This document shows positions 8,536-17,505 of a stretch of DNA of 64,000 nucleotides, piece by piece. A program made the position numbers and the translations under genes. The notes below the pieces were generated by a model, which searched no databases, was not told the origin of the DNA, and saw only the letters and a program-made list of their open reading frames with translations. Within the stretch, counting starts at the first letter, position 1, and every line of letters starts with the position of its first letter. Source of the DNA: Bacteriovoracales bacterium (lineage in GTDB: Bacteria; Bdellovibrionota; Bacteriovoracia; Bacteriovoracales; Bacteriovoracaceae); assembly GCA_028346125.1 (NCBI GenBank), contig JAOMEV010000008.1, positions 1-64,000 on the forward strand. The letters run 5' to 3'.

Positions 8536-9165
8536 ATGAAATCACTATTTGTCGACACTACAGATCATTTTTCAATAGGCTTACTTTCTTCGGATTGGTG
8601 TTGGATAGATTATACCTACTCCACAGAGATAAAAAGCTCTGCTGGTAAAATACATTCTCTTATTCACAATTTGCTAGAAAAACACGACCTAGTTATGACC
8701 GATATAAAAAGAATATTTTTTTTGAATGGCCCTGGCTCTTATACAGGTGTAAGGGTTTCTGAGGGGATGGCGCAGGTCTTTTCTTGGCTTTCGCTGGAAA
8801 CCTTTTCTTTTTACCATCATGATGTTCCGAAGCTAATAGGTACAAAAAAAGGCCATTTTGTAACACCTGCATTCAAAAAAGAGCTTTTTTCATTTTCCTG
8901 GGATGGAGAAAAAGAAAAACAAGAATTAATTGGAGAAGAGGATCTAGAAAGTTTTATCAAAAGCAATGACCTTATGGATTATCCTTATTATTTTATAAAA
9001 CCTGGCCCTTTAAAGAGCGCTGAAACTAAAAGTGAGGCGATTTATACAACTGATCTTATAAAAAAGTTTTCAAAAGAAATTTTTCCTAAAGTCTTTGAAA
9101 AAAGGCTTCGTCGAGAACCTTTCTACTTTAGAAGCTTAGAAAAAGAGTTTAAGCCCTCTTATTGA
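8536..9165 (+). CDS. tsaB: tRNA threonylcarbamoyladenosine biosynthesis protein TsaB
   Basis: Partner of TsaD and TsaE in making t6A37 in ANN-decoding tRNAs; an ASKHA-fold scaffold rather than the catalytic subunit. The motif GPGSYTGVR at residues 65-73 matches the YeaZ/TsaB hallmark, and the N-terminus (LFVDTT) has the expected first strand. 209 residues is slightly shorter than E. coli TsaB (231). The C-terminal half is poorly conserved. It begins four bases after the rseP stop with SD AGAGGA, so it is cotranscribed. Confidence 0.85.
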   Translation: MKSLFVDTTDHFSIGLLSSDWCWIDYTYSTEIKSSAGKIHSLIHNLLEKHDLVMTDIKRIFFLNGPGSYTGVRVSEGMAQVFSWLSLETFSFYHHDVPKLIGTKKGHFVTPAFKKELFSFSWDGEKEKQELIGEEDLESFIKSNDLMDYPYYFIKPGPLKSAETKSEAIYTTDLIKKFSKEIFPKVFEKRLRREPFYFRSLEKEFKPSY

Positions 9166-9201
9166 ATGACATTTACCTAGACAATAGTTAACCTGTAGAT
9201 C

Positions 9202-9861
9202 ATGGACTTCTCTTATTTACCAAAAAGGATCCACTTTTTTTGGCCTATTTTCCTTCTTATTTTTTATATTTGGGGGCCGAATCTTTTTTTGGTTGTTTTG
9301 TTATTTTCTTTTTTAATTCTCCTTGTTTTTTTTAGAAAAGCTCGTTTGGTCATTCATGAGGACTCTTCAGTTCCTGATGGCTTTGTAATTTCCCCTTCGA
9401 ATGGAAAAGTACTCACAATTCGGAGAGGGGTTTTTCACGAAACATTTGGTCAAAATTTGACCGAATTAAGAATTTCTCTTTCGTGGTTTAGCGAGGTTGG
9501 ACTAAGCTTTCCTGTGACTGGAGAGGTGGAAAGCTATAAATTAAGAAAGGGGGTCTCTCTTTTGAGGCTGGGTCGAAAAAAGCTAGAGGACGAAAATAGG
9601 CCTTTGATTCACGCGAAGCTTCTTGCAATCAAAGGAAAAAATGGAGAAGACATAGGCATGGAGTTTCTGAAATGTGAGCTTGGTCTTGAAGCTGATCTTT
9701 GGGTTAGGCCTGGAGATAAGGGAAAAAGGAAGGCAAGGCTTGGTTATTTTCCCTTTGGTGGAACAATACTTGTTTATTTTTCTGGAGATTATGAGATATT
9801 GGCAGGCCAGGGTGAGAATTTAGTTAGAGGAGAAACACCTCTTGCGGGAAAATTTTATTAA
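9202..9861 (+). CDS. Phosphatidylserine decarboxylase-like protein, active site lost
   Basis: Two hydrophobic helices (residues ~10-45) are followed by a Psd-fold region with PDGFVISPSNGKV, as in the short Psd family found beside pssA in many bacteria. In active members, autocleavage at a Gly-Ser pair in an FGS-type motif forms the pyruvoyl group. Here the equivalent is FGGT (residues 185-188) with no serine. The usual VHVNR-like histidine motif is also absent; the aligned stretch reads EVGLSFPVTG. It is probably not a decarboxylase; it could be a structural partner of PssA or a decaying paralogue. A complete psd lies at 56248-57150. It precedes pssA by 38 bases. Confidence 0.7.
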   Translation: MDFSYLPKRIHFFWPIFLLIFYIWGPNLFLVVLLFSFLILLVFFRKARLVIHEDSSVPDGFVISPSNGKVLTIRRGVFHETFGQNLTELRISLSWFSEVGLSFPVTGEVESYKLRKGVSLLRLGRKKLEDENRPLIHAKLLAIKGKNGEDIGMEFLKCELGLEADLWVRPGDKGKRKARLGYFPFGGTILVYFSGDYEILAGQGENLVRGETPLAGKFY

Positions 9862-9899
9862 TAATTAAGTATTTTTTTATATTTGGAGATTTTGTTGTC

Positions 9900-10628
9900 A
9901 TGGCCGGGACTTTAAAATTAGCATTTTTTCTACCGAACACTTTTACAGCTCTTAATATGGCCTGTGGGTTTTCCTCGATACTTTTCTCTTTTGAGGGAAA
10001 GTTTTACAACGCATGTTTAGCACTTATTTTGGGTGCCATATTTGATTCAGTTGATGGGAGGCTTGCTAGGTTTACTGGGACGCAATCTGCGTTTGGAGAG
10101 CAATTTGACTCTTTGAGTGATTTAATCTGCTTTGGTGCCGCACCAGCATTCCTGGTCTATAATTGTTTCTTTTTAGAAAGCGGAAAGTTGGGGCTAGTAG
10201 TTTCGTTTTGCTATCTATTATGTGGTGCGCTTAGACTGGCCAGGTTCAATTCTAATATTGATAAAGTGAGTTCAGACTTTTTTCAAGGATTACCAATACC
10301 CGGCGCGGCTCTTGCCCTTTCAGGTTATGTATTATTTTTTTTAAAAGTAGATCTTTTTAAAGGGCTAACCTATCCAGTGGCCATTTATGTGCTTTTCTAT
10401 TCTATTCTGATGATTTCGAATATTAGATTTAGCTCTTTTAAGAGCTCTCCTTGGATCAAAGAGCATAAAAAAACGGTTCTATTGATTATCTTTCTCCTCT
10501 TGGCCCTAGTATTTGTTTTTGAACATTACGTACTCTTTGTTATCATGACAATATATGTTCCTATTTCATTAGTTTATTTCTTTGTAAATAAAGGTGAGTT
10601 TAAGGATGTTTTTATATGGAAAAGTTAA
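9900..10628 (+). CDS. pssA: CDP-diacylglycerol-serine O-phosphatidyltransferase
   Basis: Transfers phosphatidate from CDP-diacylglycerol to serine, giving phosphatidylserine for PE synthesis. The CDP-alcohol phosphatidyltransferase motif is complete: Asp52, Gly53, Ala56, Arg57, Gly66, Asp70 and Asp74 with the D-G-x2-A-R-x8-G-x3-D-x3-D spacing. 242 residues with about eight membrane helices fits the membrane-bound (Bacillus-type) PssA, not the E. coli soluble form. Its substrate comes from CdsA and its product goes to Psd (56248-57150). The 3' end overlaps the next gene by 23 bases. Confidence 0.95.
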   Translation: MAGTLKLAFFLPNTFTALNMACGFSSILFSFEGKFYNACLALILGAIFDSVDGRLARFTGTQSAFGEQFDSLSDLICFGAAPAFLVYNCFFLESGKLGLVVSFCYLLCGALRLARFNSNIDKVSSDFFQGLPIPGAALALSGYVLFFLKVDLFKGLTYPVAIYVLFYSILMISNIRFSSFKSSPWIKEHKKTVLLIIFLLLALVFVFEHYVLFVIMTIYVPISLVYFFVNKGEFKDVFIWKS

Positions 10629-11739
10629 CAAAGTAATCCTCCTTTATACGATTTTAGGGCTTCTAACTTCTTGTTCTAAATTCACTAAAACTTCTTCGAA
10701 AGGATCTACTCGTGTAACACAAATAAGCCCCTTTTTGTGGGGCAACGAAAGTTTAGTAGATCAAGTTTCAAAAAAAATTGTATCCAAAAAAAGTGATGTA
10801 GAGTTTATTCAACCCTCAATTGGTTTCATTGAAGGTGAAATAAAAGATAACTCTACTGAAGTTTCTGACTCTCGCCAAAAGTCTGAACCATTTCTTCTAG
10901 TCACCGAGAAGTTAGAAGAAATTGACTTGAAAGGAGGAGGAATTGCTCCTTTGCTTGAGGATAACGAAGAAGAAAGTGCAAAACTTTCTAAGACCAAAAT
11001 TACAAATAGAGATAAACTTATCGACTTTTCTCAAAAATTACCAGATGGCAGCAAGGAAAGTGATACTTACAAGCAAGCATCGAATAAAGAAATTTTTAAT
11101 CAGTCATTAAATCAGGGAAGGAGCTCTGTTGGTTTTGCCTATCTTAGGGATTTTGGCAGCTATACAGGAGGAGCGGGTGGAAGTGATTCTTTTAAGAGGA
11201 TATTCGGAGACTCTAGTGATGCCGTGAGTGTTGGTTTTTTAATGCTTTCTTTTAAGCAGTTTTTTAAAAAGGGTAAAACTAACTTTTCTTATAGGGTTAA
11301 TGGAGGAGTTGGACTAAATCAGGCACCAGCATTATTTGGTGCAAGTGGAGATAGAGCAAAAGAAGTTATTTCTCTTTGGACAATTCCATTTGATGTAACA
11401 CTTGATATGGAGATGATGCTTGGCAAAAGTTTGAAGCTTGAACTTCAAGGAGGCCCTTCTCTAGTAGGCCTTTTTCAAAATAGAAATGATAAAATGGAAG
11501 GTGAGGATAAAAAGAGAGTTGGTCAGTTTGGGTTTGGAGGAGTGATTGGCTCAGCTTTAAAAATAGATCTCATGCAATATAAGAGGATGGCCAGCCTAGA
11601 TTTACTTTCCTCTCTTTCGGTCTCTGATTATTACCTAAATATTGAGATGCGTTATCACGCCTACTTTCTCGGTTTTTTAGACGATGTTAAAGTTAATGGA
11701 CTTTCTTTAGGGCTTGGCATTAGCTACGACTTTTTGTAG
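10606..11739 (+). CDS. Predicted outer-membrane lipoprotein, unknown function
   Basis: The signal sequence ends in a lipobox, LLTSC with Cys23 from the ATG at 10606. That start has AAGGTGA eight bases upstream; a GTG at 10594 is also in frame. Residues ~25-170 are charged, Ser/Glu/Lys-rich and probably disordered. Residues ~180-377 alternate hydrophobic and polar residues, with many glycines and a terminal aromatic segment (YDFL), which suggests a small outer-membrane beta-barrel fused to a lipid-anchored linker. I do not recognise the family. It overlaps pssA and is probably cotranscribed with it. Confidence 0.7.
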   Translation: MFLYGKVNKVILLYTILGLLTSCSKFTKTSSKGSTRVTQISPFLWGNESLVDQVSKKIVSKKSDVEFIQPSIGFIEGEIKDNSTEVSDSRQKSEPFLLVTEKLEEIDLKGGGIAPLLEDNEEESAKLSKTKITNRDKLIDFSQKLPDGSKESDTYKQASNKEIFNQSLNQGRSSVGFAYLRDFGSYTGGAGGSDSFKRIFGDSSDAVSVGFLMLSFKQFFKKGKTNFSYRVNGGVGLNQAPALFGASGDRAKEVISLWTIPFDVTLDMEMMLGKSLKLELQGGPSLVGLFQNRNDKMEGEDKKRVGQFGFGGVIGSALKIDLMQYKRMASLDLLSSLSVSDYYLNIEMRYHAYFLGFLDDVKVNGLSLGLGISYDFL

Positions 11740-11803
11740 AAGTAACTAAAGTGGCTTAGATTTATCCTTTTTAATTCAGTTTACCAAAATTTAGATAACT
11801 TTT

Positions 11804-12586
11804 ATGGAAAATTACTTTTACAAGGCCAAGGTCTCCTACAAGGGATCTCGTTACCTCGGTTGGCAGGTTCAGAAAGAGGGGCAAGGCGAGACTGTACAGG
11901 GGCAAATCAATAAAGCTCTTAGGAAAGTTTTTAAATCTGGCGAGCTGAAGACAGTTGGGTCCGGTAGAACGGATACTGGTGTCCATGCACTAGAGCAGGT
12001 CTTTAGAATTTCAGCTCCTTTTTTTATTAAGGAGAGTTCTCTTACTCCAGCATTAAACTCTCTTCTTCCTTCAGATATTCAAGTCTTGGATGTTCAAACT
12101 TGTTCTGAAAGCTTTCATCCTATATTTAGTGCTAATGCTAAGGAGTATATCTACACTTTTAGTACTCATTGGCCACCAAACCCTTTTTTTTGTGACTCTA
12201 TGACATTTCTTAAGGGAAACTTCGACTTTTTGAAGATGGAAGAGGCCACAAAGTGTTTTGTGGGTAAGCATATTTTTAAAAACTTTTATTGTGAAGGAAC
12301 GCCCGTTTCAACTTACGAAAGAGAAATTTTTGAATGTAGCTTATCCAGTGGGAACCTTTTTCAAGGGCCTTTTACAGAAAAACTGCCACCATACTTTTTA
12401 TTTAGGGTAAAAGGGTCAGGATTTTTAAAGCAAATGGTTCGCCTGATGATGGGAGCGGTTTGGGAAGTCGGAAAGGGGAAGCTTAGTTTGAGTGAACTCA
12501 AGGGTGCTATAGCCTGCGAAACTTTAGGCAAAGTAGGTCCCGTGGCGCCTGCACAGGGCCTTTATTTAAACCGAGTTTTTTATTAA
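11804..12586 (+). CDS. truA: tRNA pseudouridine(38-40) synthase TruA
   Basis: Isomerises U38-U40 in the anticodon arm of many tRNAs. The catalytic aspartate is Asp57 in GSGRTDTGVHA. The N-terminal KVSYKGSRYLGWQ strand and the C-terminal GSGFLKQMVRLMMG segment are typical. 260 residues is normal. The SD before the ATG is weak. It is the last gene of the cluster; an intergenic stretch of 156 bases with a promoter for tig follows. Confidence 0.95.
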   Translation: MENYFYKAKVSYKGSRYLGWQVQKEGQGETVQGQINKALRKVFKSGELKTVGSGRTDTGVHALEQVFRISAPFFIKESSLTPALNSLLPSDIQVLDVQTCSESFHPIFSANAKEYIYTFSTHWPPNPFFCDSMTFLKGNFDFLKMEEATKCFVGKHIFKNFYCEGTPVSTYEREIFECSLSSGNLFQGPFTEKLPPYFLFRVKGSGFLKQMVRLMMGAVWEVGKGKLSLSELKGAIACETLGKVGPVAPAQGLYLNRVFY

Positions 12587-12635
12587 TGAGGGTCTCAAAA
12601 AACCTTATAATTCTTGCTAAGGTGAGTATCTCCAA

Positions 12636-12664
12636 TTGACTTTTTCGCCCTTTATAGCTATTTT
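12636..12664 (+). promoter_or_regulatory. Predicted sigma-70 promoter of tig
   Basis: TTGACT (12636-12641) and TATTTT (12659-12664) are separated by 17 bases. Transcription would start near 12671, giving a ~70-base leader before the tig ATG. Prediction from consensus only. Confidence 0.5.
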
Positions 12665-12742
12665 CGACTCTGTAGGAAAAAAGTTGCGCGTTGCGTCTCT
12701 AATTTTAATTCCCTTTAATTTCAACATTATAAAGGATTGGTC

Positions 12743-14026
12743 ATGGCCTATACTATTGAAAGCATAAATGGTTGCACAAAAAAACTTCAGTTTAACTTTG
12801 AGACTTTGGATCTTTCTGAACAAGTCAAACAAGCTGTTTTAGAAAAAAGAAAGTCGGCTAACTTGAAAGGTTTTAGAAAGGGTAAAGCACCTTTGGATAT
12901 GGTCCAAAAAATGTATGGACCCCAAATTGAAAGTGAGGCCCTTAATCAATTTGTAAGAAACCAATTTTTAGAGGCCATTGATAAAGAAAAATTAAAAGTT
13001 GTGGGTTATCCGAAATTTGAAAATATGAAATATGATGGGAAAAATGCTGTAGAGTTTGATGCTCTTGTTGAAGTATTTCCTGTTATTGAAATGAAAGACT
13101 TTTCTAATCTTGAGTTTAAAAAAGAAGAGCTAAGTGTTTTAGATGATGATGTTGACTCTCTTAAGAAAAATTACCTAGAGTCTAAAGCTGAAATGGTTGA
13201 GATCACCGATGAAAATACAGAAATTACGAAAGGATATTTCGCTGTAATAAATTTTCAAGGCCAAAAAGAAGATGGAGAAAGACCTGAAAATATGAAAGGT
13301 GAAGAGCATCTTCTTGAAATAGGATCCGGACAATTTATTCCAGGATTTGAAGATGGAATGATGGGAATGAAAAAGTCTGAAAAAAGACAAGTGAATGTTA
13401 CATTTCCTGCCGATTACCATGCACCAGATCTTCAAAGCGCGAAGGTTGTCTTTGATGTTGAGCTTTTGGAAATTAAAGAAAAAAAATACCCAGAACTTAA
13501 TGATGAGCTTGTAAAAGAGTTTGGTTTTGAAAGTGTGGAAGCTTTTGATAAGAAAAATAGAGAGTCTCTTCTTGATCAAAAAACGAAAGCTTCTGAAGAA
13601 AAGCTAAACCAAGAAATTATTGAAACACTTGTTAAAGAAAATGAATTTGATGTTCCTCAATCACTTGTTGAACAGCAAGAAGAATTCTTGAAAAATGATC
13701 TTAAAAACTCTCTTACACAAAAGGGTTTCAATGAGCAAATGATGGAAGAGTATTTTGAAAAATGGGGCGATGATCTTAAAGTTAAGGCCATTTTTCAGGT
13801 GCGTTCAAGCCTTATTCTTGATCAACTTGCGAAAACCTATAATGTTGAAACAGATAATTCGGACCTCGATCAGAAAATTGAAGAGACGGCCAAAAGTTCT
13901 GGAATGAAAAAAGAAGAGATAGAGAAGTACTATAATTCAAACGAAAAAATTAAGAGCAATCTTCTTTATGCGATAAGAGAAGAAAAAACATTTAAAAAAT
14001 TAAAAGAAAATTTAAGAATTTCTTAG
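12743..14026 (+). CDS. tig: Trigger factor
   Basis: Ribosome-bound chaperone and prolyl isomerase that receives nascent chains at the L23 exit site. The ribosome-docking signature GFRKGKAP is at residues 43-50. The FKBP-type PPIase domain follows (about 150-245, with GQFIPGFEDGMMGM), and then the long helical chaperone C-domain. 427 residues is standard. The frame extends to a TTG at 12737, but the ATG at 12743 has AAAGGA six bases upstream. It is a single-gene unit with its own promoter, closed by the hairpin at 14034-14059. Confidence 0.96.
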   Translation: MAYTIESINGCTKKLQFNFETLDLSEQVKQAVLEKRKSANLKGFRKGKAPLDMVQKMYGPQIESEALNQFVRNQFLEAIDKEKLKVVGYPKFENMKYDGKNAVEFDALVEVFPVIEMKDFSNLEFKKEELSVLDDDVDSLKKNYLESKAEMVEITDENTEITKGYFAVINFQGQKEDGERPENMKGEEHLLEIGSGQFIPGFEDGMMGMKKSEKRQVNVTFPADYHAPDLQSAKVVFDVELLEIKEKKYPELNDELVKEFGFESVEAFDKKNRESLLDQKTKASEEKLNQEIIETLVKENEFDVPQSLVEQQEEFLKNDLKNSLTQKGFNEQMMEEYFEKWGDDLKVKAIFQVRSSLILDQLAKTYNVETDNSDLDQKIEETAKSSGMKKEEIEKYYNSNEKIKSNLLYAIREEKTFKKLKENLRIS

Positions 14027-14033
14027 AAAGCTA

Positions 14034-14059
14034 GGGGGTGAGAAAAGCTTTTCGCCCCC
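14034..14059. terminator. Hairpin between convergent tig and the FAH-family gene
   Basis: GGGGGTGAGAA pairs with TTTTCGCCCCC (five G-C pairs, then mixed pairs with two G-U wobbles), making an ~11-bp stem in the 38-base gap between two convergent genes. The T-tract is short on both sides, so strength is uncertain. Position suggests a shared bidirectional terminator. Confidence 0.55.
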
Positions 14060-14064
14060 TTATC

Positions 14065-15081
14065 TCACTTTTCCCAATCTTTTAATTCCCTCGGTACCCC
14101 AAACTTATTTTTTATGGACCCAATTCCTTCAATTTTGAGTTCCAGAGAATCTCCAGGCTTTACCCATTTATTGAGCTCTAAACCTGATCCTTTACCGATT
14201 GTTCCTAATCCAAAAAGGTCTGTTGGTAATATCCACTCATCTTTCGATGCGTGGCAAATTAAATCCGAGAACCCGAATTGAGAAGAGTCTGTTTTCCCTT
14301 TAGAGAGTGTTTCTCCATTTAAGATGACTTCTGTTTGAAGGGAGGGGACATTATCCAAGTCATCAAACTCGTCGGCTGTGACAATGACAGGTCCTAATAC
14401 TGTACAGAAGTCCTTGCTTTTGCTCGGTCCAAGGTGAAGGTCCCATTCTCTTTTTTGAATATCTCTTGCTGAGACATCGTTGATAATAGTTAAGCCGAAA
14501 ATATGGTTTTTTGCATTATATCTCTTTATGTTTTTTCCCTCTTTCCCAATGATAAGGCCCAACTCCAGTTCAAAGTCTAATTTTTTTGTTTTTTGTGGCC
14601 AGGGAATTTCTTCGCTAGTTCCCAGAAAAGAATTGTGAGATTGCCTAAAATAGATAGGATCTTCATACCATTCTGAAGGAAGGTTTCCCCCAAAGCTTTT
14701 TTTTGCATGCTCTTCGTAACAAAAAAAGTCTCTAAAGCTATTAATGGAATCAAGAGGGGACGTGAGTATATTATCTTTATCATGGAGCTTATAACTCAGG
14801 GGAACTCCGGATCTTGTTTCTTTGATACCCATTTTCTCTAGGAAAAGATATATAGCAAAACCTTCCTCGATTACATCAAATGGGTTTTCAACCAATTTCA
14901 AAATGGTGCTTAGTGAAGTGGGCAGTTTATAAGAAGCTTTTTCAAGAGGATTGAACTTTCCCTCTCTTTCGTATTCAGCGACGAAACTTAGGTGTGGATC
15001 AAGAATGTGGTTTTTATAAATAATTCCAAGGTGTGGTTTTTGGCCTTTAAAGTAGGGATTATGGTACCGGCAAATTTTCAT
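14065..15081 (-). CDS. Fumarylacetoacetate hydrolase (FAH) family protein
   Basis: Metal-dependent hydrolase or hydratase of the FAH superfamily; substrates in this family range from fumarylacetoacetate to acylpyruvates, and the sequence alone does not say which. The C-terminal catalytic half shows DFELELGLIIG (metal-ligand glutamates) and NDVSARD. ATG 15081 (338 aa) is chosen over 15108 because AAAGGG lies about eight bases upstream and this start begins right at the end of hisC. It is translated in tandem with hisC. Confidence 0.8.
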   Translation of the reverse strand: MKICRYHNPYFKGQKPHLGIIYKNHILDPHLSFVAEYEREGKFNPLEKASYKLPTSLSTILKLVENPFDVIEEGFAIYLFLEKMGIKETRSGVPLSYKLHDKDNILTSPLDSINSFRDFFCYEEHAKKSFGGNLPSEWYEDPIYFRQSHNSFLGTSEEIPWPQKTKKLDFELELGLIIGKEGKNIKRYNAKNHIFGLTIINDVSARDIQKREWDLHLGPSKSKDFCTVLGPVIVTADEFDDLDNVPSLQTEVILNGETLSKGKTDSSQFGFSDLICHASKDEWILPTDLFGLGTIGKGSGLELNKWVKPGDSLELKIEGIGSIKNKFGVPRELKDWEK

Positions 15082-15082
15082 T

Positions 15083-16201
15083 TCAAGACCCTTTAAGCAT
15101 AGTTTCAAATTGAGGATAAAGTTTATTAAATGCCTCGTAGAAGTGATTCATCTCACTTTCAAGGCCTATAGAAATCCTTACGAAGTCGGACATACGGTTC
15201 GCATCGAGTTTTCTTATGATGACACCTTCATTTAAAAGATTAGAAAATAACCAATCGCTATTAACTTTCGATTTGGTTGGTAGGGTCACAAAATTGGTAA
15301 AGGATGGTATTGGAGCGAGTCCCTTGTCAGTGAGATAAGTGAACAGCTTTTCATATTGAGCTTTATTTTCTTTTAATACTCTTTTTATAAAATTTTGATC
15401 TTTAATGGCCTCACAAGCGGCCATCTGACCAAGCAGATTTGGCTCAAAAGGAGGCTTGACCTTAGAAAGAGTCGTAACAATTTCTTTTGTCGAAATGCCG
15501 TAACCGACTCTTAGACCAGCTAATCCATAGGCTTTGGAAAATGTTCTTAAGGTTATTAAGTTATCAAGGTTATAATTTAATGAGTTCGGGTATTCTTTTT
15601 CTTTTTCAGCGTATTCGACATAGGCTTCATCTACAATGAGGAGCGTGGTGGGAGGTAATTTTTCAAGAAGTTGCTCAAATTCTTTTTTGGTAATCATGGT
15701 CCCTGTTGGATTATTTGGGTTCGCTAAATAAACCAGCTTTGTTTTGGGGCCAATTTCATTGGTAAGTCTATCCATATCAAATCTTTGATCTTTTGTTGGC
15801 CCAATAAGAATAAGATTGGCTCCAGAGGCCTTAGCAATAATATAAAATCCAATAAAAGAGTTGGCGGATGTTACGACTTCATCACCCACAGAGAGGAAGG
15901 CTTTTGCTATGTATGTCATGACTCCTTCGCTACCACTCCCTAGCACGACCCGGTCCATTGATATACCGTGAAAGTCTGCGATTTCTTTTTTGAGATTAAA
16001 GCCATTCATATCGGGGTAACGATGAATCTCGGAGTAATTTTTATGAATAATTTCCAAGGAGTTTGGCGAGGCACCCATAGGGTTCTCATTACTGGCCAAC
16101 TTGGATATTTTTGTAAGCCCTTTCTCTCGAGCTAATTCTTCTATGGGTTTTCCTGCTTGATATGGAACTAAGCTCTCAATAAAGGATGGTGGAGTAGGCA
16201 T
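15083..16201 (-). CDS. hisC: Histidinol-phosphate aminotransferase (class I/II PLP family)
   Basis: PLP enzyme converting imidazole-acetol phosphate to histidinol phosphate; close relatives transaminate aromatic amino acids. The N-terminal LASNENPMGASP and the PLP-lysine motif TLRTFSKAYGLAGLRVGYG are HisC hallmarks, along with YLANPNNPTGT and VDEAYVEYA. 372 residues is normal. No other his gene is nearby, and it pairs with an FAH-family gene. A role in tyrosine/phenylalanine transamination feeding aromatic breakdown is therefore possible; that is an inference from context. Confidence 0.85.
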   Translation of the reverse strand: MPTPPSFIESLVPYQAGKPIEELAREKGLTKISKLASNENPMGASPNSLEIIHKNYSEIHRYPDMNGFNLKKEIADFHGISMDRVVLGSGSEGVMTYIAKAFLSVGDEVVTSANSFIGFYIIAKASGANLILIGPTKDQRFDMDRLTNEIGPKTKLVYLANPNNPTGTMITKKEFEQLLEKLPPTTLLIVDEAYVEYAEKEKEYPNSLNYNLDNLITLRTFSKAYGLAGLRVGYGISTKEIVTTLSKVKPPFEPNLLGQMAACEAIKDQNFIKRVLKENKAQYEKLFTYLTDKGLAPIPSFTNFVTLPTKSKVNSDWLFSNLLNEGVIIRKLDANRMSDFVRISIGLESEMNHFYEAFNKLYPQFETMLKGS

Positions 16202-16358
16202 TGGCAGTTTCCTTTGAAGTTCTATCTATAAGATCTATACCATAATATTTTTGAAATGGTTTATATAGATCATGAAATGAAGGTCGTTAATTTTTGTGGA
16301 CTGCATGATTTTTGAGTGATAGAAATTTTTAAACGAGTTAGAAAAGGTTTGTGATTCT

Positions 16359-16778
16359 TTGACAGCATATCATTACGGACAGTTTACTTTAGATCATTTA
16401 AAAGCGATTCAAAAAGGCATTGATCTTTTTAATGATGAAAAATATTGGGAATGCCATGAGTATTTGGAAGATCTCTGGCTAGAGGATAGTGCAGATAATG
16501 CAAGACTAGTTTACTGGGCCATTTTGCAAGTCGCAGTTTGTTTATATCATTATAGGGAAGACAACCTTGTAGGTGCTCAAGGAATGTTAAAAAAGGCAAA
16601 AAATAAAATTTTGAGATGTGAAAAAGAAAAAGTTGAAACACCTTTAATGTATACTTATTTAGACTGGGAAAGATTAAAAGCTACTATTAATAAAATACCC
16701 GAATCTTCGTCTTTAAAGGATTTTGAAATTCTTTCAAAGTTCAAGTTTAATCCCGAACCAAAAAATTGGAGGATTTAA
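16359..16778 (+). CDS. DUF309 family protein
   Basis: A 139-residue helical protein. The pattern GIDLFNDEKYWECHEYLEDLW, a run of helix and then AILQVAVCLYHY matches DUF309, whose function is unknown. The start is TTG at 16359, with GAAAAGG about eleven bases upstream; no ATG is available at this end. It ends one base before the next gene's ATG, so the two are coupled. It diverges from hisC across 157 bases that hold no other gene. Confidence 0.75.
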   Translation: MTAYHYGQFTLDHLKAIQKGIDLFNDEKYWECHEYLEDLWLEDSADNARLVYWAILQVAVCLYHYREDNLVGAQGMLKKAKNKILRCEKEKVETPLMYTYLDWERLKATINKIPESSSLKDFEILSKFKFNPEPKNWRI

Positions 16779-16779
16779 A

Positions 16780-17505
16780 ATGTCTCATATTTTAAAAGCA
16801 TTTTCTTCCACACTGTCGGTTTTTAAGAAAGATAGGGTCATTCTAATTCTTAGTTTTATTCCTATCTTTTTAGGGGTCATCCTCTATTCTTTTTTTGGAA
16901 ATTGGATATTATCAGACGTTCTAACAAAATTAAAAAGTTGGATAGAAGGTTACTTGTCAGGAGATTTGGGAAGTATCCTCTATTATATTATCTTTTTCAC
17001 TTTTTCTTTAATCTTTATCTTTTTAATTAATTGGACTTTTGTTCTTATTGTTTCAATTATTTCATCACCATTCAATGATATGATTAGTGAAAGAGTTGAA
17101 AGGTTCATCGGAAATAAAAGAGATGATGGTAGAAATGATGTAAAAAAAATATTAAAAAATTTTTTCAAAAATATTTTTAATGAAATTAAAAAAGTAATTT
17201 TTATTTTGTCATTGACGTTGATTATTTTTCTATTAGATATTTTGGTCCCCTTTTTGGCACCTATCGGAATCTTTTTATCGGCCCTTCTGATGTCTTCAAC
17301 TTTTTTAGATTATAGCTGGTCTAGAAAAGAATTCCCCCTAAGAAAGTGTATAGTGGATTTAAAAGGATCACTTCTAATTTATGGCATCTCTGGTCTATTT
17401 TTTATGGGACTGTTGGCCTTACCTATTATTAACCTCTTTGCTTTACCTTTTGGTGTGGTTTACTACACTCTTCTATTCTGTGAAGGACCTTTAAAGGAAA
17501 ATTAA
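16780..17505 (+). CDS. EI24/CysZ-type membrane protein
   Basis: About four to six hydrophobic segments in 241 residues, with FSTLS- and FLDYSWSRKEFPLRKC-type motifs like those of the EI24 domain (CysZ sulfate permease relatives). The start ATG at 16780 has a perfect GGAGGA SD at 16768-16773; the frame's upstream extension into DUF309 is discarded. Substrate is unknown. Its stop codon TAA shares the bases TTAA (17502-17505) with the stop of the gene on the other strand. Confidence 0.7.
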   Translation: MSHILKAFSSTLSVFKKDRVILILSFIPIFLGVILYSFFGNWILSDVLTKLKSWIEGYLSGDLGSILYYIIFFTFSLIFIFLINWTFVLIVSIISSPFNDMISERVERFIGNKRDDGRNDVKKILKNFFKNIFNEIKKVIFILSLTLIIFLLDILVPFLAPIGIFLSALLMSSTFLDYSWSRKEFPLRKCIVDLKGSLLIYGISGLFFMGLLALPIINLFALPFGVVYYTLLFCEGPLKEN

